Under the pieces are notes generated by a model. The model had not been told where the DNA came from and did no database searches. It worked only from the letters and a program-made list of their open reading frames with translations. From assembly GCA_002293265.1 (NCBI GenBank), contig DBCW01000124.1, positions 5,581 through 11,425 of the forward strand: a stretch of 5,845 nucleotides of DNA, read 5' to 3'. Position 1 is the stretch's first letter. Every line of letters starts with the position of its first letter. This stretch comes from Eggerthellales bacterium UBA948 (GTDB lineage: Bacteria > Actinomycetota > Coriobacteriia > Coriobacteriales > UBA8131). Position numbers and translations under genes: made by a program. Positions 1 to 5,845 of this stretch are shown here, piece by piece.

Positions 1-1356
1 GAAAGTAAACCCGGTTATTAAGAGGGTTAAGCGGCGACCCAAGGTTACACGACCTAGGATTCCGCCTTCAAAAGTTGTGACACCTTGCATCTCTTGACCG
101 TGTCCGGTGCCGCTGTCTCCGGCTCTGAGCAGCAGACCGACAATAATGAAGCTGGCTAGTAGAGAGGAGCCGCCCTGAGCCATGAATGGCAAAGTGACAC
201 CGGTCAGAGGTATGAGCTTTGTCACACCGCCAACAATCACAAAAGCCTGAAGCGCTATGGCTGTGGTAAGTCCGGTGGCACAAAAGGCACCAACGTCTGA
301 TTCTGCACGCGCAGCTATTGCAAGGCCGCGTACCGTAAACATCATAAATAGCAGCAGGATTCCGGCAGCGCCGAGAAGCCCCAGCTCTTCTGCCATAGCA
401 ATAAAGATAAGATCGCTTTCTATGTATGTGATCTGATCTGAAAGTCCGCGCCCGATGCCGGTGCCAAAAAGATCACCATCTGCCAGGGAATACAGTGCTT
501 GGACGATCTGCCATCCGGCATTTAAGCGATCAGCATAAGGGTCAAGCCAAATGTCAATGCGCTGTTGAACATGTGAAAACACCAGTGAAGCTGCAATGAC
601 ACCAAAGACTGCCAGCAATGCTCCAAATATCACGTAAGTCTTTCTGCCGGTGGAGATGTATAGCATCACCAAGAACAGGCCAAAGAACAAAAGCGCTGAG
701 CCAAGGTCGCGCTCAAAGACTACGATCAGCAAACTGATTGCCCACATAATGAGCAGGGGCAGAAGCGTTCGAAAATCGGGTATGTTAAAGATGCCTACGC
801 GCCTTCCGCCCACGGAAAGCATTTCGCGGTTATCCGCAAGGTATCCGGCCAAGAACAAAACTACTAAGACTTTGGCAATCTCACCGGGTTGAAACGAGTA
901 ACCGGCGACCTCTATCCAAAGTTTTGCGCCATTAATTTCTGTACCAACAAACATTGGCAGCAAAAGCAAAAGAATACCTGCCAGCATCAGCGTGTATTTA
1001 TATGATGCGAGTCTGCGAATCGAGGGCACTAATATAAGTGTGAGAACCATCGCTGCAATTGATACAAATAGCCAAATGACCTGACGCATGGCAACTTCAG
1101 GAGCTAGGCGCATTACAAAGGCGATGCCTATACCGCTGAGCACAAAAACTATCGGCAGCACCGCTGCATCAGCGTTGGGTGCAAAAAAGCGGATTGCGAT
1201 GTGCGACAGGATAAAAGCTACGAACAAACCTATGGGCACTGCAAGTGTCTCAAAGTTGAGTGGCTTGCTCTCATTAATAATTGCTAAAACAAACAGCAAA
1301 ATAATTACCGGGGAAGCGGCAATTAAGAGTAGTAGTTCTGTAGTCCTGCGATTCAT
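1..1356 (-). CDS. rodA: RodA/FtsW-family SEDS peptidoglycan glycosyltransferase, 3' end outside window (probable RodA-PBP fusion)
   Basis: SEDS polymerase that joins lipid II into glycan strands in the cytoplasmic membrane, normally with a class B PBP as transpeptidase partner. My translation from ATG at 1356 is open for 452 codons to the window edge, so the 3' end is missing. About ten hydrophobic segments are visible. Family signatures are GAKLW (143-147) with FQPGE (155-159), FERDLGSA (214-221), the extracellular loop DPYADRLNAGWQ (272-283) in which D276 aligns with the catalytic Asp of RodA/FtsW, ESDLIFIAMAEELG (313-326), and LTGVTLPFMAQGGSSLL (384-400). The start overlaps the pstP stop as ATGA and has no clear Shine-Dalgarno, so translation probably depends on coupling. 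After the last SEDS helix (about residue 411) the frame continues through a Gly-rich polar linker to a basic patch and a new hydrophobic stretch (GRRLTLLITGF, 440-450). That is unlike a RodA tail and resembles the membrane anchor of a class B PBP. SEDS assignment is secure; RodA over FtsW rests on context. Confidence 0.94.
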   Translation of the reverse strand, partial: MNRRTTELLLLIAASPVIILLFVLAIINESKPLNFETLAVPIGLFVAFILSHIAIRFFAPNADAAVLPIVFVLSGIGIAFVMRLAPEVAMRQVIWLFVSIAAMVLTLILVPSIRRLASYKYTLMLAGILLLLLPMFVGTEINGAKLWIEVAGYSFQPGEIAKVLVVLFLAGYLADNREMLSVGGRRVGIFNIPDFRTLLPLLIMWAISLLIVVFERDLGSALLFFGLFLVMLYISTGRKTYVIFGALLAVFGVIAASLVFSHVQQRIDIWLDPYADRLNAGWQIVQALYSLADGDLFGTGIGRGLSDQITYIESDLIFIAMAEELGLLGAAGILLLFMMFTVRGLAIAARAESDVGAFCATGLTTAIALQAFVIVGGVTKLIPLTGVTLPFMAQGGSSLLASFIIVGLLLRAGDSGTGHGQEMQGVTTFEGGILGRVTLGRRLTLLITGFTF

Positions 1357-2426
1357 CTGGTAGTTTTCTTGATTTGATTCTCGTAGTCAGTAATAATCTT
1401 ATTGGCATTATCCAACGTGCCTACTTCAATACCGTTCTTTAGATTGCCGGCAACAGTTTCGCTGAGTTGTGTCACAGAGATGTCGGTCGTCTTTTCTATC
1501 CATCTAAACTTTAGACCCATAAAATCACCGGGCAATCCTCGATACACTACTACGCGATCATTCTCGGCAATTAAAAACGCTGAGTTCTGCGCGTAAAGAT
1601 AGATGCCGCCGATTGCGGCAGAGATGAGTAATACAAACACCAATACAAAAGCGACGATGTTTCGAATAAAGCGGCGCTTACGTTTTGCTTCGCTTTGCGC
1701 ATCGACCGAGTTAATATTGATGACAATTACGGTAATGTTATCAAAGCCGCCGGCGACCTTGGCAGCCTCTACCAGTGCATCTGCTGCCGCTTGAGGATCC
1801 GGGTTTTTTAGGAGAACGCTTTCTATCTCCTCGTCATCGAGCATTGTATTAAGGCCGTCCGAGCAAAGAAGCATGCGGTCGCCATCGTGAAGCCGCAGCT
1901 CATATGTGTCTGCTTGGATATTATTGTCAATTCCCAGTGCTCGGGTGATGACCGAGCGGTTTGGATGATTTACAGCCTCTTCTTCTGTTATTTGTCCGCT
2001 GGACAAAAGCTCTTCAACAAGCGAATGATCACGTGTGACTTGCCTTAGCTCACCATTTTGCATGATGTAAGCGCGAGAGTCTCCCACTTGGGCAACAAGC
2101 ACACTGTCTTTTTCGATGACCGCAGCGGTGAGAGTGGTGCCCATGCCCATCCTGCCTAAGCCGGCTTGAGCACCTCTTAGAATCGCGATGTTTGCTTCAG
2201 CCACGGCACGCTTTAAGGTGTTGATGTCCAGGCTATCGATCTCGGCTTTCTCGAAGGCTTTAACTGCCAATTCGCTGGCTACCTCGCCTGCTGCGTGTCC
2301 GCCCATACCATCAGCGATAACAAACAGTGGATCCTTTACAAGCAATGAGTCTTCGTTGTGCTCACGGATCTCGCCGGTATCGGTTCTTGATCCGACCGAT
2401 ATGCCGCTATAGACCTTCTTGCTCAT
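1353..2426 (-). CDS. pstP: PstP-type PP2C Ser/Thr protein phosphatase, membrane-anchored
   Basis: Metal-dependent (PPM/PP2C) phosphatase expected to reverse kinase phosphorylation of the FHA and cell-wall proteins. The cytoplasmic catalytic domain spans about residues 8-240. Visible motifs are HNED (23-26), DGMGGHAAGEVAS (39-51), GMGTTLTAA (94-102), VGDSRAY (114-120), CSDGL (188-192) and GGFDNITV (216-223). The metal-binding acidic residues D39, D116, D190 and D219 are all present, so it should be active. A basic stretch KRKRR (248-252) precedes one membrane segment (about 253-279), then about 78 extracytoplasmic residues. This matches the plan of mycobacterial PstP, although the outer part here is short and unrecognised. 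The start at 2426 has a good ribosome site (GGTGAGG, five bases away) and overlaps the fhaB stop as ATGA. Its own stop overlaps the rodA start in the same way. Family assignment is very secure; the in vivo substrates are inferred from the operon. Confidence 0.97.
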   Translation of the reverse strand: MSKKVYSGISVGSRTDTGEIREHNEDSLLVKDPLFVIADGMGGHAAGEVASELAVKAFEKAEIDSLDINTLKRAVAEANIAILRGAQAGLGRMGMGTTLTAAVIEKDSVLVAQVGDSRAYIMQNGELRQVTRDHSLVEELLSSGQITEEEAVNHPNRSVITRALGIDNNIQADTYELRLHDGDRMLLCSDGLNTMLDDEEIESVLLKNPDPQAAADALVEAAKVAGGFDNITVIVININSVDAQSEAKRKRRFIRNIVAFVLVFVLLISAAIGGIYLYAQNSAFLIAENDRVVVYRGLPGDFMGLKFRWIEKTTDISVTQLSETVAGNLKNGIEVGTLDNANKIITDYENQIKKTTR

Positions 2427-2836
2427 TGTAGCCTCACCAACAAGGTTACATCTCCGATGCTTACGGTATCGCCGTCTTCAAGCTGGGTAGCGCTGCTTAT
2501 CAACTTGCCGTTTACCATTGTTCCATTGGTGGAGCCAAGATCTTCAACCAAAAGATTTTCTGCCAGTCGAGAAAACCGAGCATGACGCCCGGACACATAA
2601 GATGCAGCGATGACAATATCTGCGCCGGGAGCGCGTCCTACCACGACCGGGCCATTAACAGCGATCTTTAACCCGCGTAACTCGCGTGGACCGCGCTCAA
2701 CAGCGATCGTCCAGTTCTCTGACAAACGGTTTTGTCCTTTTACCAGGCCGATGCCGGTGCGCATGGCTACAAAAAGAAAAAGGAAAAGCAGGGCTATCAG
2801 TAGTAGCCTACCGGCAAATAAAGCAATATCGATCAC
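2423..2836 (-). CDS. fhaB: FhaB-type membrane-anchored FHA-domain protein
   Basis: Small phosphothreonine-binding adaptor of 137 residues. One N-terminal membrane helix (about 4-26) is followed by a short basic juxtamembrane stretch and an FHA domain (about 59-135). The phosphopeptide-binding residues are present: VGR (66-68), SGRHA (82-86) and GSTNGT (101-106). This is the architecture of actinobacterial FhaB (FipA), which is linked to kinase signalling at the division site. The DIYAPTG phosphoacceptor motif I recall near the anchor of mycobacterial FhaB is not visible here; T27 is the only Thr close after the helix. The start is GTG at 2836, two bases after the fhaA stop, supported by AGGGAG at 2850-2845 eight bases upstream. 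The stop overlaps the pstP start (ATGA), so phosphatase and adaptor are translationally coupled. It could equally be called a generic FHA protein, but size, anchor and neighbours favour FhaB. Confidence 0.94.
   Translation of the reverse strand: MIDIALFAGRLLLIALLFLFLFVAMRTGIGLVKGQNRLSENWTIAVERGPRELRGLKIAVNGPVVVGRAPGADIVIAASYVSGRHARFSRLAENLLVEDLGSTNGTMVNGKLISSATQLEDGDTVSIGDVTLLVRLQ
2432..2438 (-). promoter_or_regulatory. Ribosome binding site of pstP inside the end of fhaB
   Basis: GGTGAGG on the minus strand is five bases before ATG at 2426 and lies within the last codons of fhaB. It supports the ATG that overlaps the fhaB TGA stop. Confidence 0.7.
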
Positions 2837-2838
2837 AA

Positions 2839-3846
2839 CTAGATCTCCCTGAACTCAAAAGTGGTAATTCCAAAGGTTAGTTCGTCACCATCGCGTAGTA
2901 GAGCCGAGATCACCGGGCTGCCATTAAGTTTTGATCCATTGGTGGATTCAAGATCAGTAATCTTCCAAGTACCGGTAACATCTTGCGTGAGCTGTGCATG
3001 TCGGCGAGAAGTATTGGCATCATTGATGGATATGTCGCATGATTCATCACGACCGATGATCATTATTGGTTTTGATAAAGGATAACTCAAACCTGCATTG
3101 AGATTTGATAAGCGAGCCTGACCAAGAACAGTGTTTGGAGTTGATGATGCAATATTGGCTATTCTTTGTCGTTGCTCGGCGCTGTCGTTAAAAGCGTTAG
3201 CACCGCTAATAGCTGCTCCACCGGCTGCTCCTAAAGCCGCATCAAGCACAGCATCTGCATCTGCTGCCCTTGAAATGGGGTCACCAAATGGGTCTAGCGT
3301 ATCCAGAGCATCAAGCGCATCCAATGCATCCGGCTCAAGATCGTCAATGTGACCACCGGGAAGCAGTGTTTGCATGTTGCCGGGCTCAAGTTTTGGAATA
3401 GAGGAGCGTTTGGAGACAGAATTCTTTATGCCGTAGTACTCGGCCTCTTCATCTCTGAGCTTTGCAACTATTGGAGCAGAAACGTTTTCGGCTATAACGT
3501 CAAACTTTCCGCTCTTTTTCAGCTTCTTGTCTACGATGAATCTGACAAGCGGTCTGCCGTCAAACTTCAGGCCGTTTTGCGACCCTTTTGCCATGAGGTA
3601 TGTTTCGATTTCAGCTGCCATTGTGGGATAGAACCCAAAAAGCTTGCTGTCATCGTTTTCATTTACGAGCACTGTATATAAGGTGGGCGCATACTGCTTG
3701 CCCGCACCAACGAGTTTCTCACGATTCATTTGTTTCTCTGCGCGTTTTGCAATCTGCGCAGGCTCAATGGGGCCTCTGAAAACTGCACCTGCTGCCTTAT
3801 CAAAAGCACTGTCAAGACCACCTTCGAGTCTGGAAAAGACTCCCAT
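2839..3846 (-). CDS. fhaA: FhaA: DUF3662 domain plus C-terminal FHA domain
   Basis: Cytoplasmic phosphothreonine-binding regulator of 335 residues. Residues 1-125 form the DUF3662/FhaA N-terminal domain, recognisable from the opening MGVFSRLEGGLDSAFDKAAG and the PIEPAQIAKRAEKQM stretch. Residues about 140-240 are a flexible, Ala/Asp-rich linker that includes four tandem xLD units (174-185). The FHA domain covers about 243-335, with binding residues IGR (264-266), SRRHA (280-284) and STNG (301-304). In mycobacteria FhaA binds phosphorylated MviN/MurJ pseudokinase domain and restrains peptidoglycan synthesis; whether this homologue has that partner cannot be seen here. I chose ATG at 3846 rather than TTG at 3849: GAGGAGG at 3857-3851 lies four bases from the ATG but only one from the TTG. 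The ATG shares its A with the kinase TGA stop (TGATG), so the two genes are coupled. There is no membrane segment. Confidence 0.96.
   Translation of the reverse strand: MGVFSRLEGGLDSAFDKAAGAVFRGPIEPAQIAKRAEKQMNREKLVGAGKQYAPTLYTVLVNENDDSKLFGFYPTMAAEIETYLMAKGSQNGLKFDGRPLVRFIVDKKLKKSGKFDVIAENVSAPIVAKLRDEEAEYYGIKNSVSKRSSIPKLEPGNMQTLLPGGHIDDLEPDALDALDALDTLDPFGDPISRAADADAVLDAALGAAGGAAISGANAFNDSAEQRQRIANIASSTPNTVLGQARLSNLNAGLSYPLSKPIMIIGRDESCDISINDANTSRRHAQLTQDVTGTWKITDLESTNGSKLNGSPVISALLRDGDELTFGITTFEFREI
2845..2850 (-). promoter_or_regulatory. Ribosome binding site supporting the GTG start of fhaB
   Basis: AGGGAG on the minus strand lies eight bases before GTG at 2836 and overlaps the last codons of fhaA. 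No in-frame ATG is available before the membrane helix, so this site supports the GTG start. Confidence 0.75.
3292..3327 (-). repeat. Four tandem 9-base units encoding xLD in the FhaA linker
   Basis: Residues 174-185 of FhaA read ALD-ALD-ALD-TLD. The four units use different codons (GCATTGGAT, GCGCTTGAT, GCTCTGGAT, ACGCTAGAC). The amino-acid pattern has therefore been kept while the DNA diverged, which argues against a recent slippage expansion. The final unit places a Thr in an acidic setting. Confidence 0.8.
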
Positions 3847-5624
3847 CAAACCTCCTCGGTTTGTTCCACATTGGTGGATACACCTAACAATATTATCAGT
3901 AACAATAGTATAAACGATAAGGTCAATCCAATTGCTACTTCAAATATATTAATACTAAAGCCTAGTAAATATGGGATCAATGCACATGTTAGCAACAAGA
4001 TGCATGTAGCTGTGGTCAGCCCAAGTATTGCTTTTGTGCGGGTATATTTGTCTAAAAAGAGTGTCATTACCAGCGCGGCAAGCAAAAATGCTACTAAGTA
4101 TATCCATGGTTCGGGGCTAAATATGAACTCGTACGTATAATCAATCAAGCCGGATGTGCCATACCCCGGTATAGCCATGTTTGTTCGAATGAGCGACTCG
4201 GAAAGTGTTGAAGAGGCAACCGCAATAAGCACCAAACATTGTGTAAAAGAAGCAATTAGCGCTCGCCTCCATGACAAAAGATAACCGCTGAGCAGGGGTA
4301 ATGCAAAACCCAGCGATAACCAGCCAAAAAGGGGAGCAAGCATGACCAAAGTGGTCTCGGCATTGCTTTTTCGACCAAAAAGCGCCCACCAGATGACCAG
4401 TAATATAGCCAAAACTGCACCCAACAAGAACAAGCTGCGAACAAATAGTCCTGCGACAAGCAAGATGCATGCCAGAGCGCTTCCCAGGGGCGGAGCAAGC
4501 AGCGCGCTTAGTGCAACGAAGACAACAACAGCAGCCGTGACGATAAAGACGAGATCTCCTGATAAGTTCTGTAAAAGAAGGTCAAACCCACTAGCACCCA
4601 AAAAGGCAAAGCCTCCGCAGGCGATAGCCGCTATTAATCTTGCAATAAGCCCTTGCGCACGTATTGGAATGCGCTCCCAGAATGCGGTATTTACCGGTTC
4701 CAGATCGGCTTCTTCATCCTCATAATATGGTTGTGCCTGATGCCATTCATCGGAAAACTCAACTTCGTCCAGATCGCGGTTATTTACCAATACTTTTAGA
4801 TTGCGTTGCCCTTTTTGTGTTGAGCCAAGAAAAGGCATGATCGCTTCAGAAAACTCCAGAATACTTGCATGGCGCTGTTCTTTATCTGCTACCAGCGCTT
4901 TGATAATGACTTCATCTGCCTGCATGTCTAGGTCTTCATGAAATGCCGATGGCAGAGGAACCGGTTCGTTTAAAATAAGATATAGCGAGTCTTTGCTGTT
5001 TTCTGCGTGGAAAGGGTTGTTGCCTGTAAGCAGCAGATAGAGCAGAACTCCTAACGCCCAAAGATCGGTGCGATCGTCAATTTCTTGCTGCTCTATTTGC
5101 TCCGGAGGCATGTATCCAAGCGTTCCGCCTTGTGGTTCTGAGAATCCTACTGTACCCGAGAGTTCCGAGAGACCAAAATCGGTCACTTTTACGTTGCCCT
5201 TGTGATCTATGAGAATATTGTCGGGCTTGATATCTAGGTGAAGCACCTGGTTTTCGTGGGCAAATTCCAAAGCCGCAGCAACATCATGTATGATTGCTGC
5301 GATCGTATCTAAGTCTAAAAGCTCTGTACTTTCTTCCAACAGATCACTAAGTGTAGGACCGTCCACATACTCCATTATCAGCAAGGCCTCAGAGCTGGTA
5401 ACTTCAAAGTCGAGTACATTAACGATGTGCGGTTCATTTAACAGCGCCGCGGTGCGAGCTTCATTGATGCCGGGAAGTGTGGACTGCTTGTCCGATAAGG
5501 GAATACGTTTTATGGCAACACGGCGTTGAAGGCGGTTGTCCCAGGCGACATCTACCGTTCCAAAACCCCCTTTGCCCTTTGTCTCCAAAAGGCGATATCG
5601 ATTAAGAATCAGCTGCGTTGTCAA
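3846..5624 (-). CDS. Serine/threonine protein kinase with polytopic C-terminal membrane domain
   Basis: Hanks-type (PknB-like) kinase of 592 residues, first gene of the operon. The N-terminal catalytic domain (about 9-267) has the Gly loop GKGGFG (17-22), VAIK with ATP-binding K39, a likely helix-C glutamate E55, the catalytic loop HLDIKPDN (129-136; D131, K133, N136), DFG (149-151), GTLGYMPPE (167-175) and DLWALG (187-192). All catalytic residues are present, but Leu replaces the Arg of HRD, making it a non-RD kinase. An acidic hinge (about 298-310) leads into eight to ten hydrophobic helices (about 324-583), then a short polar tail. There are no PASTA repeats or extracytoplasmic stalk, so it is not a PknB of the usual layout. 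I do not recognise the membrane domain as a named family. The start is TTG at 5624, with AAGGA at 5635-5631 six bases away and an in-frame TAA at 5639-5637 excluding a longer form. It probably phosphorylates the operon's own FHA proteins and wall enzymes (inferred). Confidence 0.95.
   Translation of the reverse strand: MTTQLILNRYRLLETKGKGGFGTVDVAWDNRLQRRVAIKRIPLSDKQSTLPGINEARTAALLNEPHIVNVLDFEVTSSEALLIMEYVDGPTLSDLLEESTELLDLDTIAAIIHDVAAALEFAHENQVLHLDIKPDNILIDHKGNVKVTDFGLSELSGTVGFSEPQGGTLGYMPPEQIEQQEIDDRTDLWALGVLLYLLLTGNNPFHAENSKDSLYLILNEPVPLPSAFHEDLDMQADEVIIKALVADKEQRHASILEFSEAIMPFLGSTQKGQRNLKVLVNNRDLDEVEFSDEWHQAQPYYEDEEADLEPVNTAFWERIPIRAQGLIARLIAAIACGGFAFLGASGFDLLLQNLSGDLVFIVTAAVVVFVALSALLAPPLGSALACILLVAGLFVRSLFLLGAVLAILLVIWWALFGRKSNAETTLVMLAPLFGWLSLGFALPLLSGYLLSWRRALIASFTQCLVLIAVASSTLSESLIRTNMAIPGYGTSGLIDYTYEFIFSPEPWIYLVAFLLAALVMTLFLDKYTRTKAILGLTTATCILLLTCALIPYLLGFSINIFEVAIGLTLSFILLLLIILLGVSTNVEQTEEV
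3851..3857 (-). promoter_or_regulatory. Strong ribosome binding site of fhaA inside the end of the kinase gene
   Basis: GAGGAGG on the minus strand is read as the last codons of the kinase (Glu-Glu-Val) and also serves fhaA. It is four bases from ATG at 3846 and one base from TTG at 3849, which decides for the ATG. It is the best Shine-Dalgarno match among the five genes. Confidence 0.85.
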
Positions 5625-5630
5625 AATGTG

Positions 5631-5635
5631 TCCTT
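5631..5635 (-). promoter_or_regulatory. Ribosome binding site of the kinase, fixing its TTG start
   Basis: AAGGA on the minus strand lies six bases before TTG at 5624. An in-frame TAA at 5639-5637 overlaps the upstream edge of this site, and no in-frame ATG occurs before the Gly loop, so the TTG is the only start that keeps the kinase N-lobe intact. Confidence 0.75.
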
Positions 5636-5668
5636 GTTACATTTAAGCTGCAATAATAGTTGGTTTAG

Positions 5669-5677
5669 ATTATAGCA
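5669..5677 (-). promoter_or_regulatory. Extended -10 promoter for the kinase-fhaA-fhaB-pstP-rodA operon
   Basis: On the minus strand TGC is followed by a perfect TATAAT (5674-5669), an extended -10 of the housekeeping sigma type. The hexamer at the standard 17-base distance (TTAGGG, 5697-5692) is a poor -35. A TTGACT lies at 5702-5697 but 22 bases from the -10, too far for normal use. Transcription would start near 5662, giving a leader of about 38 bases before the kinase TTG. It is the only good promoter I noticed ahead of the operon. Confidence 0.7.
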
Positions 5678-5709
5678 AATAATCGGCACGTCCCTAAGTC
5701 AACAGATAC

Positions 5710-5727
5710 ACAAAGCACATTCTTTGT
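5710..5727. repeat. Perfect 6-bp inverted repeat upstream of the operon promoter
   Basis: ACAAAG and CTTTGT flank a six-base spacer (CACATT). Its inner edge is about 48 bases upstream of the predicted transcription start, a position where an activator or repressor could bind. Short AT-rich inverted repeats arise often by chance, so a regulatory role is only a possibility. Confidence 0.3.
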
Positions 5728-5821
5728 CTGCGCACAACAACAAATGAGATTAGATGCAAAGGCGGCTCATCTCAGCCTATAACCCGCTTTTTGCCCGAGA
5801 CTCATTAAAAAACCACCTACC

Positions 5822-5837
5822 AAACTCAAACGAGTTT
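5822..5837. repeat. 6-bp inverted repeat near right edge, weak terminator-like element
   Basis: AAACTC and GAGTTT surround a four-base loop. On the minus strand a run of six T (5812-5807) follows, but nine bases separate it from the stem and the stem is AT-rich. It could be the worn terminator of a gene beyond the right edge, or chance. I would not call it a functional terminator from sequence alone. Confidence 0.25.
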
Positions 5838-5845
5838 ATCAATAG

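Larger units (their letters stand above)
5625..5845. other. Non-coding leader and upstream region of the operon
   Basis: This 221-base stretch lies upstream of the kinase. It holds the extended -10 promoter, the two inverted repeats and no ORF longer than about a dozen codons in the frames I read. No tRNA, riboswitch or other RNA gene is recognisable. The direction and identity of the gene beyond the right edge cannot be judged. Confidence 0.6.

Noticed and set aside
68..283. Minus-strand 71-codon frame near the left edge
   Set aside because: It overlaps rodA in another frame, including the conserved LPFMAQGGSS region, and encodes a low-quality Ser/Arg/His-rich peptide.
3349..3681. Plus-strand open frame of 110 codons opposite fhaA
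   Set aside because: It lies antisense to the conserved DUF3662 region and linker of fhaA, and its product has no recognisable motif.
4141..4498. Two minus-strand frames of 80-109 codons within the kinase membrane domain
   Set aside because: They are out of frame with a real, longer gene. Their Cys/Trp-rich products are what off-frame reading of hydrophobic codons gives.
4342..4725. Plus-strand 127-codon frame opposite the kinase hinge and membrane part
   Set aside because: It is antisense to a well-supported coding sequence, and its Ser/Ala/Lys-rich composition is typical of a shadow frame.
1..5624. Apparent abundance of CCGG-containing words across the window
   Set aside because: Many occurrences arise from common codon pairs such as ACC-GGN and GCC-GGN; without a count against expectation I cannot call it a signal.
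5739..5785. GGCTGAGA stretch on the minus strand, reminiscent of the TPP riboswitch CUGAGA motif
   Set aside because: No matching ACCUGAU-type segment or full helix set follows, and it lies upstream of the predicted promoter.
5769..5804. Short ORF of about 12 codons on the minus strand, preceded by a GGTGG sequence
   Set aside because: Too short to judge, lies upstream of the predicted transcription start, and shows no link to the kinase frame.

Overview
The window is one strand-uniform (minus strand) gene block from a bacterium that looks actinobacterial. From right to left it encodes a serine/threonine protein kinase with a large polytopic membrane domain, FhaA (DUF3662-type N-terminus plus C-terminal FHA), FhaB (membrane anchor plus FHA), a PstP-type PP2C phosphatase with one membrane segment, and a RodA-type SEDS glycosyltransferase that runs off the left edge. 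This is the conserved actinobacterial cell-wall/division signalling cluster (in Mycobacterium: fhaA-fhaB-pstP-rodA-pbpA-pknA-pknB). The base composition is clearly less GC-rich than in mycobacteria or streptomycetes (judged by eye, not computed). With the changed gene order, this fits a moderate-GC lineage such as Coriobacteriia. That placement is inference only.

Layout: 5625-5845 is a non-coding leader containing a minus-strand extended -10 promoter and two short inverted repeats. The kinase occupies 5624-3846 with a TTG start. fhaA (3846-2839) shares one base with the kinase stop. fhaB (2836-2423) has a GTG start two bases after the fhaA stop. pstP (2426-1353) overlaps fhaB by ATGA. rodA (1356 to beyond 1) overlaps pstP by ATGA. 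The five genes are so tightly packed that they almost certainly form one operon read from the promoter near 5670.

Working model: the kinase phosphorylates proteins on Thr/Ser, the two FHA proteins read phosphothreonine and bring partners to the membrane, PstP reverses the marks, and the SEDS enzyme polymerises glycan strands for the wall. The unusual points are an HLD in place of HRD in the kinase catalytic loop, a roughly nine-helix kinase C-terminus in place of the PASTA stalk of PknB, and a RodA frame that stays open past the last SEDS helix into what looks like the start of a class B penicillin-binding protein. This suggests a RodA-PbpA fusion. I see no mobile elements, CRISPR arrays, RNA genes or convincing terminators.
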